NCBI GenBank assembly: GCA_018819175.1
Contig: JAHJQQ010000023.1
Location: 62,001-126,000 of the forward strand
Source: Gammaproteobacteria bacterium
GTDB taxonomy: Bacteria; Pseudomonadota; Gammaproteobacteria; Thiohalobacterales; Thiohalobacteraceae
DNA: 64,000 nt
Direction of reading: 5' to 3'
The position numbers and the translations under genes are program-made. Positions 19,380 through 27,762 of the stretch are shown here, piece after piece; the first letter of the stretch is position 1, and the number at the start of each line of letters is the position of its first letter. The notes beneath the pieces are model-generated. The model was not told where the DNA came from, ran no database searches, and saw only the letters and a program-made list of their open reading frames with translations.

Positions 19380-20450
19380 ATGCCTTTGGTTGCCAATTCC
19401 GGTCTGCCCGCCTTTGCCCGCCTGGAACAGGAAGGCGAAACCATTCTGCCGGGCGACGAAGCGATACATCAGGATATACGCGAGCTGCACATCGGCCTGC
19501 TGAACATGATGCCGGACGCCGCGCTGGAGGCGACCGAGCGCCAGTTCTTCCGCCTGGTCGGCGAAAGCAATCAGATCGCCCAGTTCTATATGCACCCGTT
19601 CACGCTCAAGGAATTGCCGCGTGATGTGCGCGGCCGCGCGCATGTCGATAAGCACTATGAAACCTTCGAGCAGATCAAAGCGGCCGGCCTGGACGCGCTG
19701 ATCATCACCGGCGCCAACGTGCAGGGCACGGAGCTGGCTGTGCAACCGTTCTGGGACCCGTTGATCGAGGTCATCGATTGGGCCCATGCCAATGTCACCT
19801 CGACGCTGTGCTCCTGCCTGGCCACGCATGCGGTGCTGCAATTCCGTTATGGCCAGAAGCGCCGCCCGCTCGGCTTCAAGCGCTGGGGCGTACACTCCCA
19901 CCGACTGGTCGACCGCCGGCATCCCCTGGTAATGGGCGTGAACACGCGCTTCGATGTGCCGCACTCGCGCTTCAATCAAATTGACCGTCGTCAATTCGAG
20001 GCGGCCAAATTACGCGTCCTGGCCGAGAGCGAGGAGGCCGGTGTGCATCTGGCCGTCAGCGAGGACGGCTTCCGGCTGGTGTTCTTCCAGGGCCACCCGG
20101 AATACGACAGCATCAGCCTGCTCAAGGAGTATAAACGCGAGGTGCTGCAGTATGCCGCCGGTAAGCGCGGCGACTACCCGCCCTTCCCGGAGCATTATTT
20201 CAGTCTGCAGGTGCAGGCCATCCTGGACGAATACCGCGATGCGCTGGAGGCCGCGCGGCACAGCGGACAACCCCTGCCGGAATTGCCGGAAGAGCTGATC
20301 CTGCCGCATATCGACAATACCTGGCACGACACCGCCGAGGCGATTCTGAACAACTGGATCGGCAAGGTGTACCAGACCACCAACAGCGACCGCCGCAAGC
20401 CCTTCATGGACGATGTGGACCCCGATGACCCGCTCGGTTTGCGCGGCTGA
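19380..20450 (+). CDS. metA: Homoserine O-acyltransferase, MetA family
   Basis: 356 residues from the ATG at 19380; an in-frame upstream start at 19296 lies in the palindromic repeat and is rejected. MetA acylates homoserine, usually with succinyl-CoA, in the first step of methionine synthesis. Family features are LHIGLLNMMPDAALEATERQF near residue 35, LIITGAN, a nucleophile region STLCSCLATHAVL, a HSRFNQIDR segment, and GHPEYD with the catalytic His and Glu. This is a divergent branch compared with the E. coli enzyme: Cys-Ser-Cys-Leu replaces the VCWA context and the C-terminus is longer. Whether succinyl- or acetyl-CoA is used cannot be told here. Confidence 0.87.
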   Translation: MPLVANSGLPAFARLEQEGETILPGDEAIHQDIRELHIGLLNMMPDAALEATERQFFRLVGESNQIAQFYMHPFTLKELPRDVRGRAHVDKHYETFEQIKAAGLDALIITGANVQGTELAVQPFWDPLIEVIDWAHANVTSTLCSCLATHAVLQFRYGQKRRPLGFKRWGVHSHRLVDRRHPLVMGVNTRFDVPHSRFNQIDRRQFEAAKLRVLAESEEAGVHLAVSEDGFRLVFFQGHPEYDSISLLKEYKREVLQYAAGKRGDYPPFPEHYFSLQVQAILDEYRDALEAARHSGQPLPELPEELILPHIDNTWHDTAEAILNNWIGKVYQTTNSDRRKPFMDDVDPDDPLGLRG

Positions 20451-20601
20451 GATCCCGAAATCAGGCCGCCGGCGTGATTTTTTTCTCCTCAGACTCAAGA
20501 TAGATCTAGACAGATCGCTATGGCTGGCTAATATTCCGCAACGCGCCCCCGTCGGGCGTAACTCAACTCGGAGCAGTCACAACTCGGTCAAGGTGGAAAC
20601 A

Positions 20602-21027
20602 ATGTCGGGAAACTCAAAGGGCAAGGGCAATCTCTGGTACGGCTATCTGGACGTGGGCGCTAAGAGCAGCCCGGTCATTCGCGATGATCGATTGGACACC
20701 GGCAACAGTAAGACGATGTTCCTGTTCAATCTCGTGCGCGGCCAGATCCTGGAATACACCCGCGAAATCGTGGAACCGAAACTGCGCGAACTCAAACCCA
20801 GCGAGGCCGGCAAGATCGACGAAATGAATGCCGCTTACGGCGAAGCCCGGCGCACTCTGCAACATCACAACGTGCGTCCATTGAATATTCCCGATCGTGC
20901 CGACCCGGCCAAGGCCGCCAAGAGTAAAGGCAAAAACAAAGATGACGAGGGCTTCGGCGACTTCGCCGCGGACAGCAACGATGATGAAGATGCCTGGGTC
21001 GACAGCGTTGAAGAAGAGGACGGCTGA
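20602..21027 (+). CDS. Conserved protein of unknown function with acidic tail
   Basis: 141 residues from the ATG at 20602, which has AAGGTGGA upstream; a longer frame from 20413 is unlikely because it runs through the region just after metA. The start is SGNSKGKGNLWYGYLDVGAKSSPVIRD, a distinctive opening, followed by a helical segment (TMFLFNLVRGQILEYTREI). The last 45 residues alternate Lys-rich and Asp/Glu-rich stretches and are probably disordered. No known domain is recognised. Downstream is a SemiSWEET gene on the same strand, 39 bases on. Confidence 0.7.
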   Translation: MSGNSKGKGNLWYGYLDVGAKSSPVIRDDRLDTGNSKTMFLFNLVRGQILEYTREIVEPKLRELKPSEAGKIDEMNAAYGEARRTLQHHNVRPLNIPDRADPAKAAKSKGKNKDDEGFGDFAADSNDDEDAWVDSVEEEDG

Positions 21028-21066
21028 ACGCGGCGGCAGAACTTCTGTCCGCCGGCCGCACTAGTT

Positions 21067-21333
21067 ATGGACCATCCTACGCTGCTTGGCCTCTGTGCCG
21101 GCAGCCTTACCACGCTGGCGTTTGTACCTCAGGTTCTGAAGACCTGGCGCAGCAAATCCGGCAATGACATCTCCCTGGGCATGTTCCTGTTGTTCAGTAC
21201 CGGTGTATTGCTCTGGCTGATCTACGGCATTCTGATTGATGCCTTACCGGTAATCCTCGCCAATGCCATCACCCTGCTGCTGTCGCTGACCGTGCTGGCG
21301 CTCAAATTACGTTACCGGGCGCGTGAAACCTGA
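21067..21333 (+). CDS. SemiSWEET sugar transporter
   Basis: 88 residues with three predicted membrane helices, the standard size of a SemiSWEET half-transporter. The first helix carries the PQ-loop motif FVPQVLKTWRSKSGNDIS, followed by GMFLLFSTGVLLWLIYG and a third helix of Ala/Leu. Members work as dimers to carry small sugars by facilitated diffusion across the inner membrane. The substrate is not known. It shares orientation with the genes on either side. Confidence 0.92.
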   Translation: MDHPTLLGLCAGSLTTLAFVPQVLKTWRSKSGNDISLGMFLLFSTGVLLWLIYGILIDALPVILANAITLLLSLTVLALKLRYRARET

Positions 21334-21377
21334 TCACAAACTGTAACCACACAACTCAATCACGCACTCAGATCAAA

Positions 21378-21746
21378 ATGCCAAGCAAGTCAAAAAGTCT
21401 CGCGACCACGATTAAATTTCTCAGTCTACCGATCGGCGAAAGATTCCGTTGGCAAGGTGTTGTCTATATGAAGACCAGCCCGCTCATCGCGCGCGATGAG
21501 GCCAGCAATAAAACCCAGCTGATCCAGCGCGCCGCATTGGTGGAGCCTCTGGATGCGCAGGCAATCGAACGCACCACTCAGGCGACTAACGCCAATCAAG
21601 CCGTACTGGAGGGATATCATCGGGTTGTTTTAACTGGTCTGGATAATCTGGCAGCAGACACGCCAGCACAGAAAATCACAGAGCTGCGGAAGAAGTTGGA
21701 TGCGGCATACCGTCATGCCAGCAAGCAGCTGGAAATGAAAAAGTGA
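21378..21746 (+). CDS. Protein of unknown function
   Basis: 122 residues, basic at the N-terminus. The early part FLSLPIGERFRWQGVVYMKTSPL looks like a small beta-barrel-like segment; the rest is helical (KITELRKKLDAAYRHASKQLE). No signal peptide or membrane helix. It is convergent with the gene at 21775 and follows SemiSWEET after 44 bases. I recognise no family. Confidence 0.55.
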   Translation: MPSKSKSLATTIKFLSLPIGERFRWQGVVYMKTSPLIARDEASNKTQLIQRAALVEPLDAQAIERTTQATNANQAVLEGYHRVVLTGLDNLAADTPAQKITELRKKLDAAYRHASKQLEMKK

Positions 21747-21774
21747 AGCGCCCGTGACAGTCGCATTCAACACC

Positions 21775-22212
21775 TCAACCGAACCCACTGCTCGCATAAG
21801 ACTCGCACACAGCCGCACTCTTCGCCGCGCGTTCCTGCTGTAAACGCGTCACCCCTGCTTCCAATCCTTCCTGCCAGTCGGCCACGAATTTCTCCAATGC
21901 AGCGAGCGTGGCTGCATCGGGGTTTGCTGTCGCCAGACTGAAGTGCAGGTTTACCGTGCCGGGGCGCGGGTGGCCGCCGACAATCAGCGTCCACTGCAGG
22001 GCATGTAACGCACCAGGCAAACTGAAGCGCAGGCCCGCGCGGATCACCTCGCGATGCACACGCCAGCTCGTCCACGCGGGTACCGCCCGGTTATCCACAT
22101 CACCGACGATGGCCGGCGGCGCCGCACACCATTCAGACAATGTCTCGATGCGGATATGCCGCTGCAGTTCGCTGCCCGGGAGATTGGCATTCGCGGTTGC
22201 AAACCATTCCAT
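21775..22212 (-). CDS. Protein of unknown function
   Basis: 145 residues, soluble by prediction. It has a Trp-rich middle (LSEWCAAPP, VPAWTSWRVHREVI), a strand-like LQWTLIVGGHP, and a helical C-terminal half (LAALEKFVADWQEGLEAGV). No motif assigns a function, and it may be strand-specific hypothetical. Codon use is like the neighbours and the opposite strand offers no better frame. About 380 bases upstream hold a repeat and no gene. Confidence 0.5.
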   Translation of the reverse strand: MEWFATANANLPGSELQRHIRIETLSEWCAAPPAIVGDVDNRAVPAWTSWRVHREVIRAGLRFSLPGALHALQWTLIVGGHPRPGTVNLHFSLATANPDAATLAALEKFVADWQEGLEAGVTRLQQERAAKSAAVCESYASSGFG

Positions 22213-22373
22213 CTCATCACCTCGTCATCGGTCGTTGCACTTATTGTTACTCCTGTACCAACAACATACGCCTAGTACACATTACTATCAGCAGCCCTGC
22301 TGATATGCAGACCGGACTCAGTCCCGCCAGCCAGTCCGGCATGCTAAATAATGTAGGCAGGTCCTGGGTAAGT

Positions 22374-22442
22374 CGTCATTCCGGCGCAGGCCGGAATCCA
22401 GGTTATTCAAGGCACTAGATTCCGGCCTGCGCCGGAATGACG
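22374..22442. repeat. Inverted repeat with perfect 25-base arms (CGTCATTCCGGCGCAGG family)
   Basis: Arms at 22374-22398 and 22418-22442 are exact reverse complements with a 19-base loop. This type of CATTCCGGC element is widespread in proteobacterial intergenic DNA. The 22213-22593 gap also holds a short palindrome, ATCAGCAG-CC-CTGCTGAT, near 22288, and otherwise nothing recognisable. Confidence 0.9.
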
Positions 22443-22593
22443 GGTTAGTAATAGACCTGGATTTCTTAATTCCGTTAAGCCGGCGTTCAGATTCGCCTTG
22501 TTAATCTATCGCCAACGCTCGGGAAAGACCTCCCGCCGCTGGATTAACCGGCTGGCACAGAACCCGGGCCTTTTGCCACAAGGAGAACTAAAG

Positions 22594-23085
22594 ATGCGCA
22601 ACCTGAATAAGATCCTGCTTGCCCTGGCCGTCAGCGGTACCGCCCTGTTGAATGCCCCGCTGGCCTATGCCGACAAATACCAGACCAACAATTACTACTA
22701 TGGTAATGACCGCTATGACAATGATCATGGCCGCCATCAGCATCGCCATGACAACGAAGGCAAGCGCTGCCACAAGCACAAGAAAGTGGTAAACAACCAT
22801 TACTATTACGATGAACCGGTACATGAACGCGTCGTGGTCGTGGAACGCCCGGTGTATTACGAAACCGAAGTGCGCTACGAGGAACCGCCGCGCTATTACG
22901 ACGACCGCGCCAGCTATCCGCAGAATGACCCTGGTTATCGTTCCGCCACCCCGATGGTCGTCGGCGGCATCATCGGCGGTGTACTCGGTAATCAAGTAGG
23001 CAAAGGTCGTGGCAAAGATGTCGCTACCATTGCCGGCGTGATCCTCGGCGGCTCTATCGGTCGCGATATCAGCTACCGTCAGTAA
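22594..23085 (+). CDS. Exported glycine-zipper (2TM/17 kDa antigen-like) protein
   Basis: 163 residues from an ATG with AAGGAG eight bases upstream. A signal peptide (residues 1-26, MRNLNKILLALAV...AYA) is followed by a very Tyr/His/Arg-rich region (NNYYYGNDRYDNDHGRHQHRH) and a C-terminal glycine-zipper 2TM domain (VVGGIIGGVLGNQVGKGRGKDVATIAGV). Such proteins sit in the cell envelope. No lipobox Cys is visible. The His-rich stretch could bind metal, which is inference. A strong terminator follows. Confidence 0.85.
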   Translation: MRNLNKILLALAVSGTALLNAPLAYADKYQTNNYYYGNDRYDNDHGRHQHRHDNEGKRCHKHKKVVNNHYYYDEPVHERVVVVERPVYYETEVRYEEPPRYYDDRASYPQNDPGYRSATPMVVGGIIGGVLGNQVGKGRGKDVATIAGVILGGSIGRDISYRQ

Positions 23086-23100
23086 ACGTTGAGCAAGAAA

Positions 23101-23134
23101 AGAGAACGGGGCCAATGGCCCCGTTCTCTTTTTC
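23101..23134 (+). terminator. Rho-independent terminator of the glycine-zipper gene
   Basis: AGAGAACGGGGCC pairs with GGCCCCGTTCTCT across an AAT loop, followed by TTTTC. It is one of the best terminators in the window. Confidence 0.9.
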
Positions 23135-23137
23135 ACA

Positions 23138-23219
23138 CGTAGGGTGTGGTGAACAACGTGAACCGCACCAATCAAACCGCATAGCACGGTGCGGTTCGCT
23201 GCGCTCACCACACCCTACG
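23138..23219. repeat. Inverted repeat CGTAGGGTGTGGTGA
   Basis: Arms of 15 bases at 23138-23152 and 23205-23219 are perfect, with further pairing inside (GTGAACCGCACC against GGTGCGGTTCGC). The right arm covers the last bases of the phosphoesterase gene. Confidence 0.8.
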
Positions 23220-24048
23220 CCAGACTTCGCAGATAGGTCTCTACCGAATCAGCCACCGATATCTCACCGGACTTGATGGCATCGAGATAGCTGCGCCGCC
23301 AGGGACCGACATGCGCATGCGACTGTTGCAGTTCCAGATGAATCAGTCGCGCCAGCGGCCCGGCCTCGGCAATAAAACCACTATCAATGAAATCCTGTTC
23401 GGCCTGCGCCTTGTCGTAGACGACCCGGGTGATCTCCGCACGCCACTGCCCGCCCTGCAACGTAAAGCGGCCATAGGAGGCGCGCGCATCGTCGTCCATG
23501 GGCTGCCCCACTGAACCGGTATTCACCACCAGCCGGCCTTCGAATTGCCGCAACAGCGGCTTATGGGTGTGCGACCCCACAAACAGATCCCGCGGCTTGC
23601 CCAGCTTCGACGGCAACTCCTCATCCGCGGTACGCGCGGAGATACCATCGCGATTACCCAGCCTGGAACCGTGGGTAATATGCACCGAGGCGCCCTCGTC
23701 CAGATCGGTCAGATCAAGATGATCACCCCAGGCACGGATCTCTTCGATGGCTGTACCGAGCTTACCCACGGTCCAGTCCGCAAAGCGGTCGATATCCAAC
23801 GTCGGGCTGTCAGGATCGGCCGGCTCATCGACACAGCGCAACACGTAGGTTTCGTGGTTACCGGTCAGATACTGCGCCTGTGGAAAACGCGTCTGCAGCT
23901 GGCGCAGGCATTCAAGGCTATAAGGCCCGCGACTGACCAGGTCGCCGTTGACAATGACCTGATCCGGACGCCAGCGTTCGATGTCCTCGAGCACTGCCGT
24001 CAACGCCGGCACATTACCGTGAATGTCGGAAAGAATGGCAATTTTCAT
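23215..24048 (-). CDS. Calcineurin-like metallophosphoesterase
   Basis: 277 residues. Motifs of the dinuclear metal site occur in order: D-x-H in LSDIHGN (8-14), GDL in IVNGDLVSRGP, GNHE in LTGNHETYV, His in VHITHGS, and GSHTHKP, ending NTGSVGQPMDDD. This arrangement is like Bsu/YfcE-type and PrpE-like phosphoesterases, which act on phosphoproteins, nucleotides or diesters; the substrate is not predictable. The C-terminal 70 residues are an extra helical part. Its start codon lies inside a perfect 12-base-arm hairpin in the mRNA leader. Confidence 0.88.
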   Translation of the reverse strand: MKIAILSDIHGNVPALTAVLEDIERWRPDQVIVNGDLVSRGPYSLECLRQLQTRFPQAQYLTGNHETYVLRCVDEPADPDSPTLDIDRFADWTVGKLGTAIEEIRAWGDHLDLTDLDEGASVHITHGSRLGNRDGISARTADEELPSKLGKPRDLFVGSHTHKPLLRQFEGRLVVNTGSVGQPMDDDARASYGRFTLQGGQWRAEITRVVYDKAQAEQDFIDSGFIAEAGPLARLIHLELQQSHAHVGPWRRSYLDAIKSGEISVADSVETYLRSLA

Positions 24049-24076
24049 GACCTGAAGGTTAACACTTCAGGTCATG
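24046..24076 (-). promoter_or_regulatory. Hairpin covering the start codon of the phosphoesterase gene
   Basis: CATGACCTGAAG (24046-24057) and its exact complement (24065-24076) flank a seven-base loop. In the minus-strand mRNA the 3' arm contains AGGTC and the ATG, so the ribosome site and start codon would be sealed in the stem. It could be a translation switch or, as DNA, an operator. Confidence 0.55.
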
Positions 24077-24146
24077 CGCATGAACGCTTGCTTGAACTAA
24101 ACACTCACCCCATATGAGGGTGTTATTCAGTCTGCAGACTGCAACC

Positions 24147-24368
24147 TCAGCAGGACATCACATCCGCATGCAGCCCCAAAGACCATAAGCGCTGCAGAAT
24201 ATGCATGGGCATACCCCGATGCGGACTGTATTCCACCAGTACATCATGCGGCTGCCGGGTGTTGAGTTGGACATCCGTGATATGCGGCAGACTCCGCAAC
24301 GCGTTGCCGATTCTATCCTGCTGGCCTTGATTAAGTGTTTCATTGATATGGATATACACAGTATTCAT
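24147..24368 (-). CDS. Small HMA-like (ferredoxin-fold) protein
   Basis: 73 residues with the beta-alpha-beta-beta-alpha-beta pattern of heavy-metal-associated domains (MNTVYIHINETL, DVQLNTRQPHDVLVEYSP, ILQRLWSLGLHADVMSC). The CxxC metal motif is missing; only a single Cys at the very C-terminus remains, with several histidines. Similar short proteins starting MNTVYIH are common in sulfur-oxidising gammaproteobacteria. Function is unknown. The 299 bases between this gene and the response regulator contain nothing I can identify. Confidence 0.65.
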   Translation of the reverse strand: MNTVYIHINETLNQGQQDRIGNALRSLPHITDVQLNTRQPHDVLVEYSPHRGMPMHILQRLWSLGLHADVMSC

Positions 24369-24667
24369 TGATGAACCTCCTGATCAGCGCGAGTAGCAAG
24401 TATGGGCAATTCGCAATAATCGACCTTCTTTAGGCTTTAGATCAGGAACGGAGGGACGTCAAGGAGGAGCAACCAAGGCACAGAGTAAAAGGAATGAATA
24501 CCATCAGGGAGTAAAGAATCCCGACCAGATCTGTGAAAACGACGTTCAACGCCTGATACGGCCAGCTTTTTTCACCTCAACCATAAAGAACTCCCCACAA
24601 CTCCCGATATGTAGAGAAAACCGGCCTGAGAAAGGCATATCACACTGTTAAGGATGGACTCACCCGC

Positions 24668-26092
24668 ATGGCTTCCGTGATAGATCCAGCGTCCGCGCTG
24701 CAATCGCCTTCAGGCGCAGAACAACCTACCCTATTGATTGTCGACGACTCGCGGCTGATGCGGCACGCCCTGAAGAAGATCCTCAGCGTCGACTTCAACT
24801 TGGTCGAAGCCGCCGACGGCGAAGAGGCCTGGGAAAAACTCCAGGAAGCGCCTGGCATCCAGGCGATCTTCAGCGATCTGTCCATGCCCAATTTGGATGG
24901 CTACGGCCTGCTGGAACGCGTGCGCACTTCCACCGAGGCCCGGATCAACAGCCTTCCCTTTATCGTCATCACCGGCAAGGAAGGCGATGATACCAGCCTG
25001 CGGGCCGAAGCTCAGGCGCTCGGCGCCAATGAGATTGTCTGCAAGCCGTTCAAGAGCGAAGAAATTATTGGCATGACCAACCGGTTCCTGAGCACCGACG
25101 AACAGACCGGTGTGGATACCGAGGCCCAGCGTCTGGCCGAGGAAGCCGAAGCGCAACGCTTGGCGGAGGAGACTGCCCGTCTCGCCGCCGCACAAGAAGC
25201 GCAGCGTATCGCTGCAGAAGCCGATACTCAGCGCCGAGCCGAAGAGGCCGCACGTGTGGCCGCAGCAGAAGCCCAACGTATTGCCGAAGAAAATACCCGT
25301 CTCGCCATCGAACAGGAAGCACGGCGTATCGCCGCTGAGGCCGAGGCGCAACGCCAAGCAGAGGAAGCCGCACGACTCGCCACCGAAGCAGAAGCCCAGC
25401 GCATGGCTGAAGTCGCCGAAGCGCAGCGCCAGGCCGAGGAAACGGCGCGCGTCGCCGCCGAACAGGAAGCCCGTCGTATCGCAGCAGAGGCCGAGGCACG
25501 GCGTCAGGCAGAGGAAACCGCACGACTCGCCGCCGAGGCAGAAGCACAGCGCATTGCCGAGGCCGCCGAAGCGCAACGCCAGGCCGAGGAAACCGCACGC
25601 ATCGCCGCTGAGCAGGAAGCCCATCGAATCGCTGAGGAAGCAGAAGCCCGGCGTCAGGCTGACGAGGCTGCCCGCATGGCTGCCGAACAGGAAGCACGCC
25701 GTATCGCCGAGGAAATCGAGGCCCAACGCCTTGCCGAAGAAACGGCTCGCATTGCTGCCGAAGCTGAAGCGCAACGTACCGCAGAAGAATCCGCCTCGCA
25801 GCAACCGGTTCAAGAGGAACTGTTTGAAGCTGCGACGCTGGAAGAGGCACAGATCGCAGTTGAAGACGCTGCGGAACCGGCCGTCAATGACGCTGATTCG
25901 GATTACGCAAACGCAGCCGAGCTAACCGACACAGACGGTGATTTGTTCGATACCGCAACCGCAAAACCGCCACGATTCACGTTCGTTACGCGGACCTGCA
26001 TCCGACTGGCCATGCCCTTTATGCGTTTAACCAATTATCTGTTGGGACTTAACAAAGACAAGCAGCTCGCTGCCCTACGTAAGCGGCTTTAA
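24668..26092 (+). CDS. Response regulator with long 25-residue-repeat coiled coil
   Basis: 474 residues. A canonical REC domain (about 20-150) has LLIVDDSRL, phospho-acceptor Asp70 in FSDLSMPNLDG, and KPF near residue 137. Residues about 150-385 are a continuous charged helix of nine units opening with xRxAEExAR, spaced 25 residues apart apart from one shortened unit, rich in Ala, Glu, Gln and Arg. An acidic stretch follows, then an amphipathic C-terminal segment (CIRLAMPFMRLTNYLLGL) that may touch the membrane. There is no DNA-binding or enzymatic output domain. It may act as a phosphorylation-controlled rod or tether, which is inference. Confidence 0.85.
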   Translation: MASVIDPASALQSPSGAEQPTLLIVDDSRLMRHALKKILSVDFNLVEAADGEEAWEKLQEAPGIQAIFSDLSMPNLDGYGLLERVRTSTEARINSLPFIVITGKEGDDTSLRAEAQALGANEIVCKPFKSEEIIGMTNRFLSTDEQTGVDTEAQRLAEEAEAQRLAEETARLAAAQEAQRIAAEADTQRRAEEAARVAAAEAQRIAEENTRLAIEQEARRIAAEAEAQRQAEEAARLATEAEAQRMAEVAEAQRQAEETARVAAEQEARRIAAEAEARRQAEETARLAAEAEAQRIAEAAEAQRQAEETARIAAEQEAHRIAEEAEARRQADEAARMAAEQEARRIAEEIEAQRLAEETARIAAEAEAQRTAEESASQQPVQEELFEAATLEEAQIAVEDAAEPAVNDADSDYANAAELTDTDGDLFDTATAKPPRFTFVTRTCIRLAMPFMRLTNYLLGLNKDKQLAALRKRL

Positions 26093-26097
26093 AACTG

Positions 26098-26134
26098 AGG
26101 CCGGGACAGAGCACAACGCTCTGTCCCGGCCCTC
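26098..26134. terminator. Hairpin after the response regulator (GGGACAGAGC family)
   Basis: GAGGCCGGGACAGAGC pairs with GCTCTGTCCCGGCCCTC across a five-base loop, six bases after the stop. The stem is strong but no T-run follows. The core matches the GGGGACAGA repeats elsewhere, so a repeat may be doing terminator duty. Confidence 0.6.
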
Positions 26135-26155
26135 ACCTTAGGGCGGACGCTCCAC

Positions 26156-26590
26156 TCACCGCATCTCAGTCTCTTCGACGAACCGTTTGAGTGCCTTGTC
26201 ATTCTCCGGCGCCGCTATCATTTCACTCATCATCTCGCATACTTCACGTGCCTCACGGCGATCTTTCTGTAATGCCTGCATCTGTTCCGCGGAGTACGCC
26301 TCCACCTGTGTGATCATGACCTGCAACTTCGCCGCGCGTTCGGATTCCGGCAGGTCCTGAACGGGCACGTCATACAACAATTGCTGATAGCGTGCGTAAT
26401 AGGGACCCAAACGCTGCTTCCAGCGTGTAAACAGCGCCAGGTAGCCAAACTTTCTATCCGGCGCTGCCTGCGCACAAAGCACATCCATGTCCTGGGCCTG
26501 CTTCTCCAGATCAATAGGCACGACAAACGTGCTTGTAGCTGAAACAGTCTCACTCAACAGGCATGCCATGAACACACAGGCAACCCACAA
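26156..26590 (-). CDS. Exported protein of unknown function
   Basis: 144 residues counted from a TTG start; a Met at 26569 is an alternative. The N-terminus is hydrophobic (VACVFMACLLSETVSA) and looks like a short signal peptide. The mature part is helical and charged, with two Cys (VLCAQAAPD and REVCEMM) that could pair in the periplasm. No family is recognised. It lies 40 bases downstream of a membrane-anchored coiled-coil gene on the same strand and is likely co-expressed with it. The start is uncertain because no good ribosome site is visible. Confidence 0.55.
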   Translation of the reverse strand: MWVACVFMACLLSETVSATSTFVVPIDLEKQAQDMDVLCAQAAPDRKFGYLALFTRWKQRLGPYYARYQQLLYDVPVQDLPESERAAKLQVMITQVEAYSAEQMQALQKDRREAREVCEMMSEMIAAPENDKALKRFVEETEMR

Positions 26591-26630
26591 TCTGGAGTCG
26601 TAATCGGCCTCAGAAAAAACACTGCCATTA

Positions 26631-27512
26631 TTACTCCGCTTCAGTCGGCTCTGCAGCCAGCTTCATCAACAACTGATCCAGTGTCGCGCGCATGGCTTCG
26701 AGTTGCAGGCGCAACTCCATGGTCTCGGTGGACATCGCTGCCGGCTCTGCAGTCGCTGTGCCCTGCTCCAGTGCGGCGATGCGCTGATCTCGCGCGGCGA
26801 GCTGATCGGCCAGTTCCTTGTTCTGCCGTTCCAGATCGGCGATGCGGGTTTCGTAGGTGCTGTAGGTGGTGGAGGCCTGTTCCTGGCCGACTTGGGTCTC
26901 CTGCTCAAGCTCGGTAACACGAGCTTCATAATCACGATAGGCCTCGGCCGCTTCGCGGGCGGCGTCTCCGCCGGCATCGAGTTTGTTCATCCGGTCGAGA
27001 AGGTCACGCTTCTCGCGCTCCAATTCACTGATGCGCGCCTCATATTCCTGGTAGCCACTGGAGGACTCCTGACTGGCATCTTCCATTGAGCCGGCATCGG
27101 ACATCTTGCTCAACAACGCCTGGCGTTCACGCTCCAATTGACTGATGCGCGCCTCGTAACCCTGATAGGCCTCCGCGGCCTCTTTGGCGCCGCTTTGCGT
27201 GGCCGTTTCCAGCTCACTGACCCGTGATTCATAACTCTGATAAGTATCGGCAGCCTGCTGCTTGGCTTCGTCACCGGCCTTTTCCAACTCCGTCACGCGT
27301 GACTCATACGCCGAATAGGTATCGCTGGCCTGTTGCGCTGCTTCCTTCACCGCCTTGCTCGGCACAGGCGTATTGAGTGGCTGGCGTTCGTTCTCGGGGA
27401 GAATTGATGCAATCAGCAGAAAAACCAATGCGGTCAGCGCACCCAGCTTGGCCTTGCCCAGATTGGACTCTTCGTGCCAGTTGGTTCTGATCCAGCTAAT
27501 GAGTCGTTCCAT
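26631..27512 (-). CDS. Membrane-anchored coiled-coil protein with Y-x-x-YE-x-R modules
   Basis: 293 residues. A single membrane helix (about 24-39, LGALTALVFLLIASIL) follows a short cytoplasmic start, and the rest is a rod. Six modules open with a Tyr pair and YE-S/A/T-R-V/I-x-x-LE; five full module lengths are 25, 25, 38, 38 and 25 residues, so the longer ones carry 13 extra residues. The last 40 residues are a separate helix. GGAGG precedes the ATG. No enzymatic domain is present. A structural or scaffolding role at the inner membrane is inferred from the architecture. Confidence 0.75.
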   Translation of the reverse strand: MERLISWIRTNWHEESNLGKAKLGALTALVFLLIASILPENERQPLNTPVPSKAVKEAAQQASDTYSAYESRVTELEKAGDEAKQQAADTYQSYESRVSELETATQSGAKEAAEAYQGYEARISQLERERQALLSKMSDAGSMEDASQESSSGYQEYEARISELEREKRDLLDRMNKLDAGGDAAREAAEAYRDYEARVTELEQETQVGQEQASTTYSTYETRIADLERQNKELADQLAARDQRIAALEQGTATAEPAAMSTETMELRLQLEAMRATLDQLLMKLAAEPTEAE

Positions 27513-27762
27513 AATCTGCGCGCCTCCGAGGAATAGGTACTAAATCGAAAATCAGCATGCCCATCTGATAATTGGATAGGTACTGGATTTGAGTCAGGGT
27601 ACACACAGGGAACAGACAACCGCAAGCCGCTGCCCTGATCATAAAACCTGATTAACCCGACAACTAGGCGTCGATTTGGCATTGGATTCATTTGTAAGGT
27701 ATGTTTTCGCATAGCTCAACCGTGTAGCACGGAAAATCACCTATCAGACTGCGAGGGAGCGC

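Noticed and set aside
24731..25813. 360-codon open frame antisense to the response regulator, rich in Cys/Gly/Phe
   Set aside because: The repetitive look mirrors the coding repeats of the plus-strand coiled coil, so it is an artefact of the 75-base period.
25065..25925. Possible tandem-repeat array or CRISPR-like locus, from the 75-base period
   Set aside because: The period is imperfect and in frame with a coiled coil; there are no constant repeats with variable spacers.
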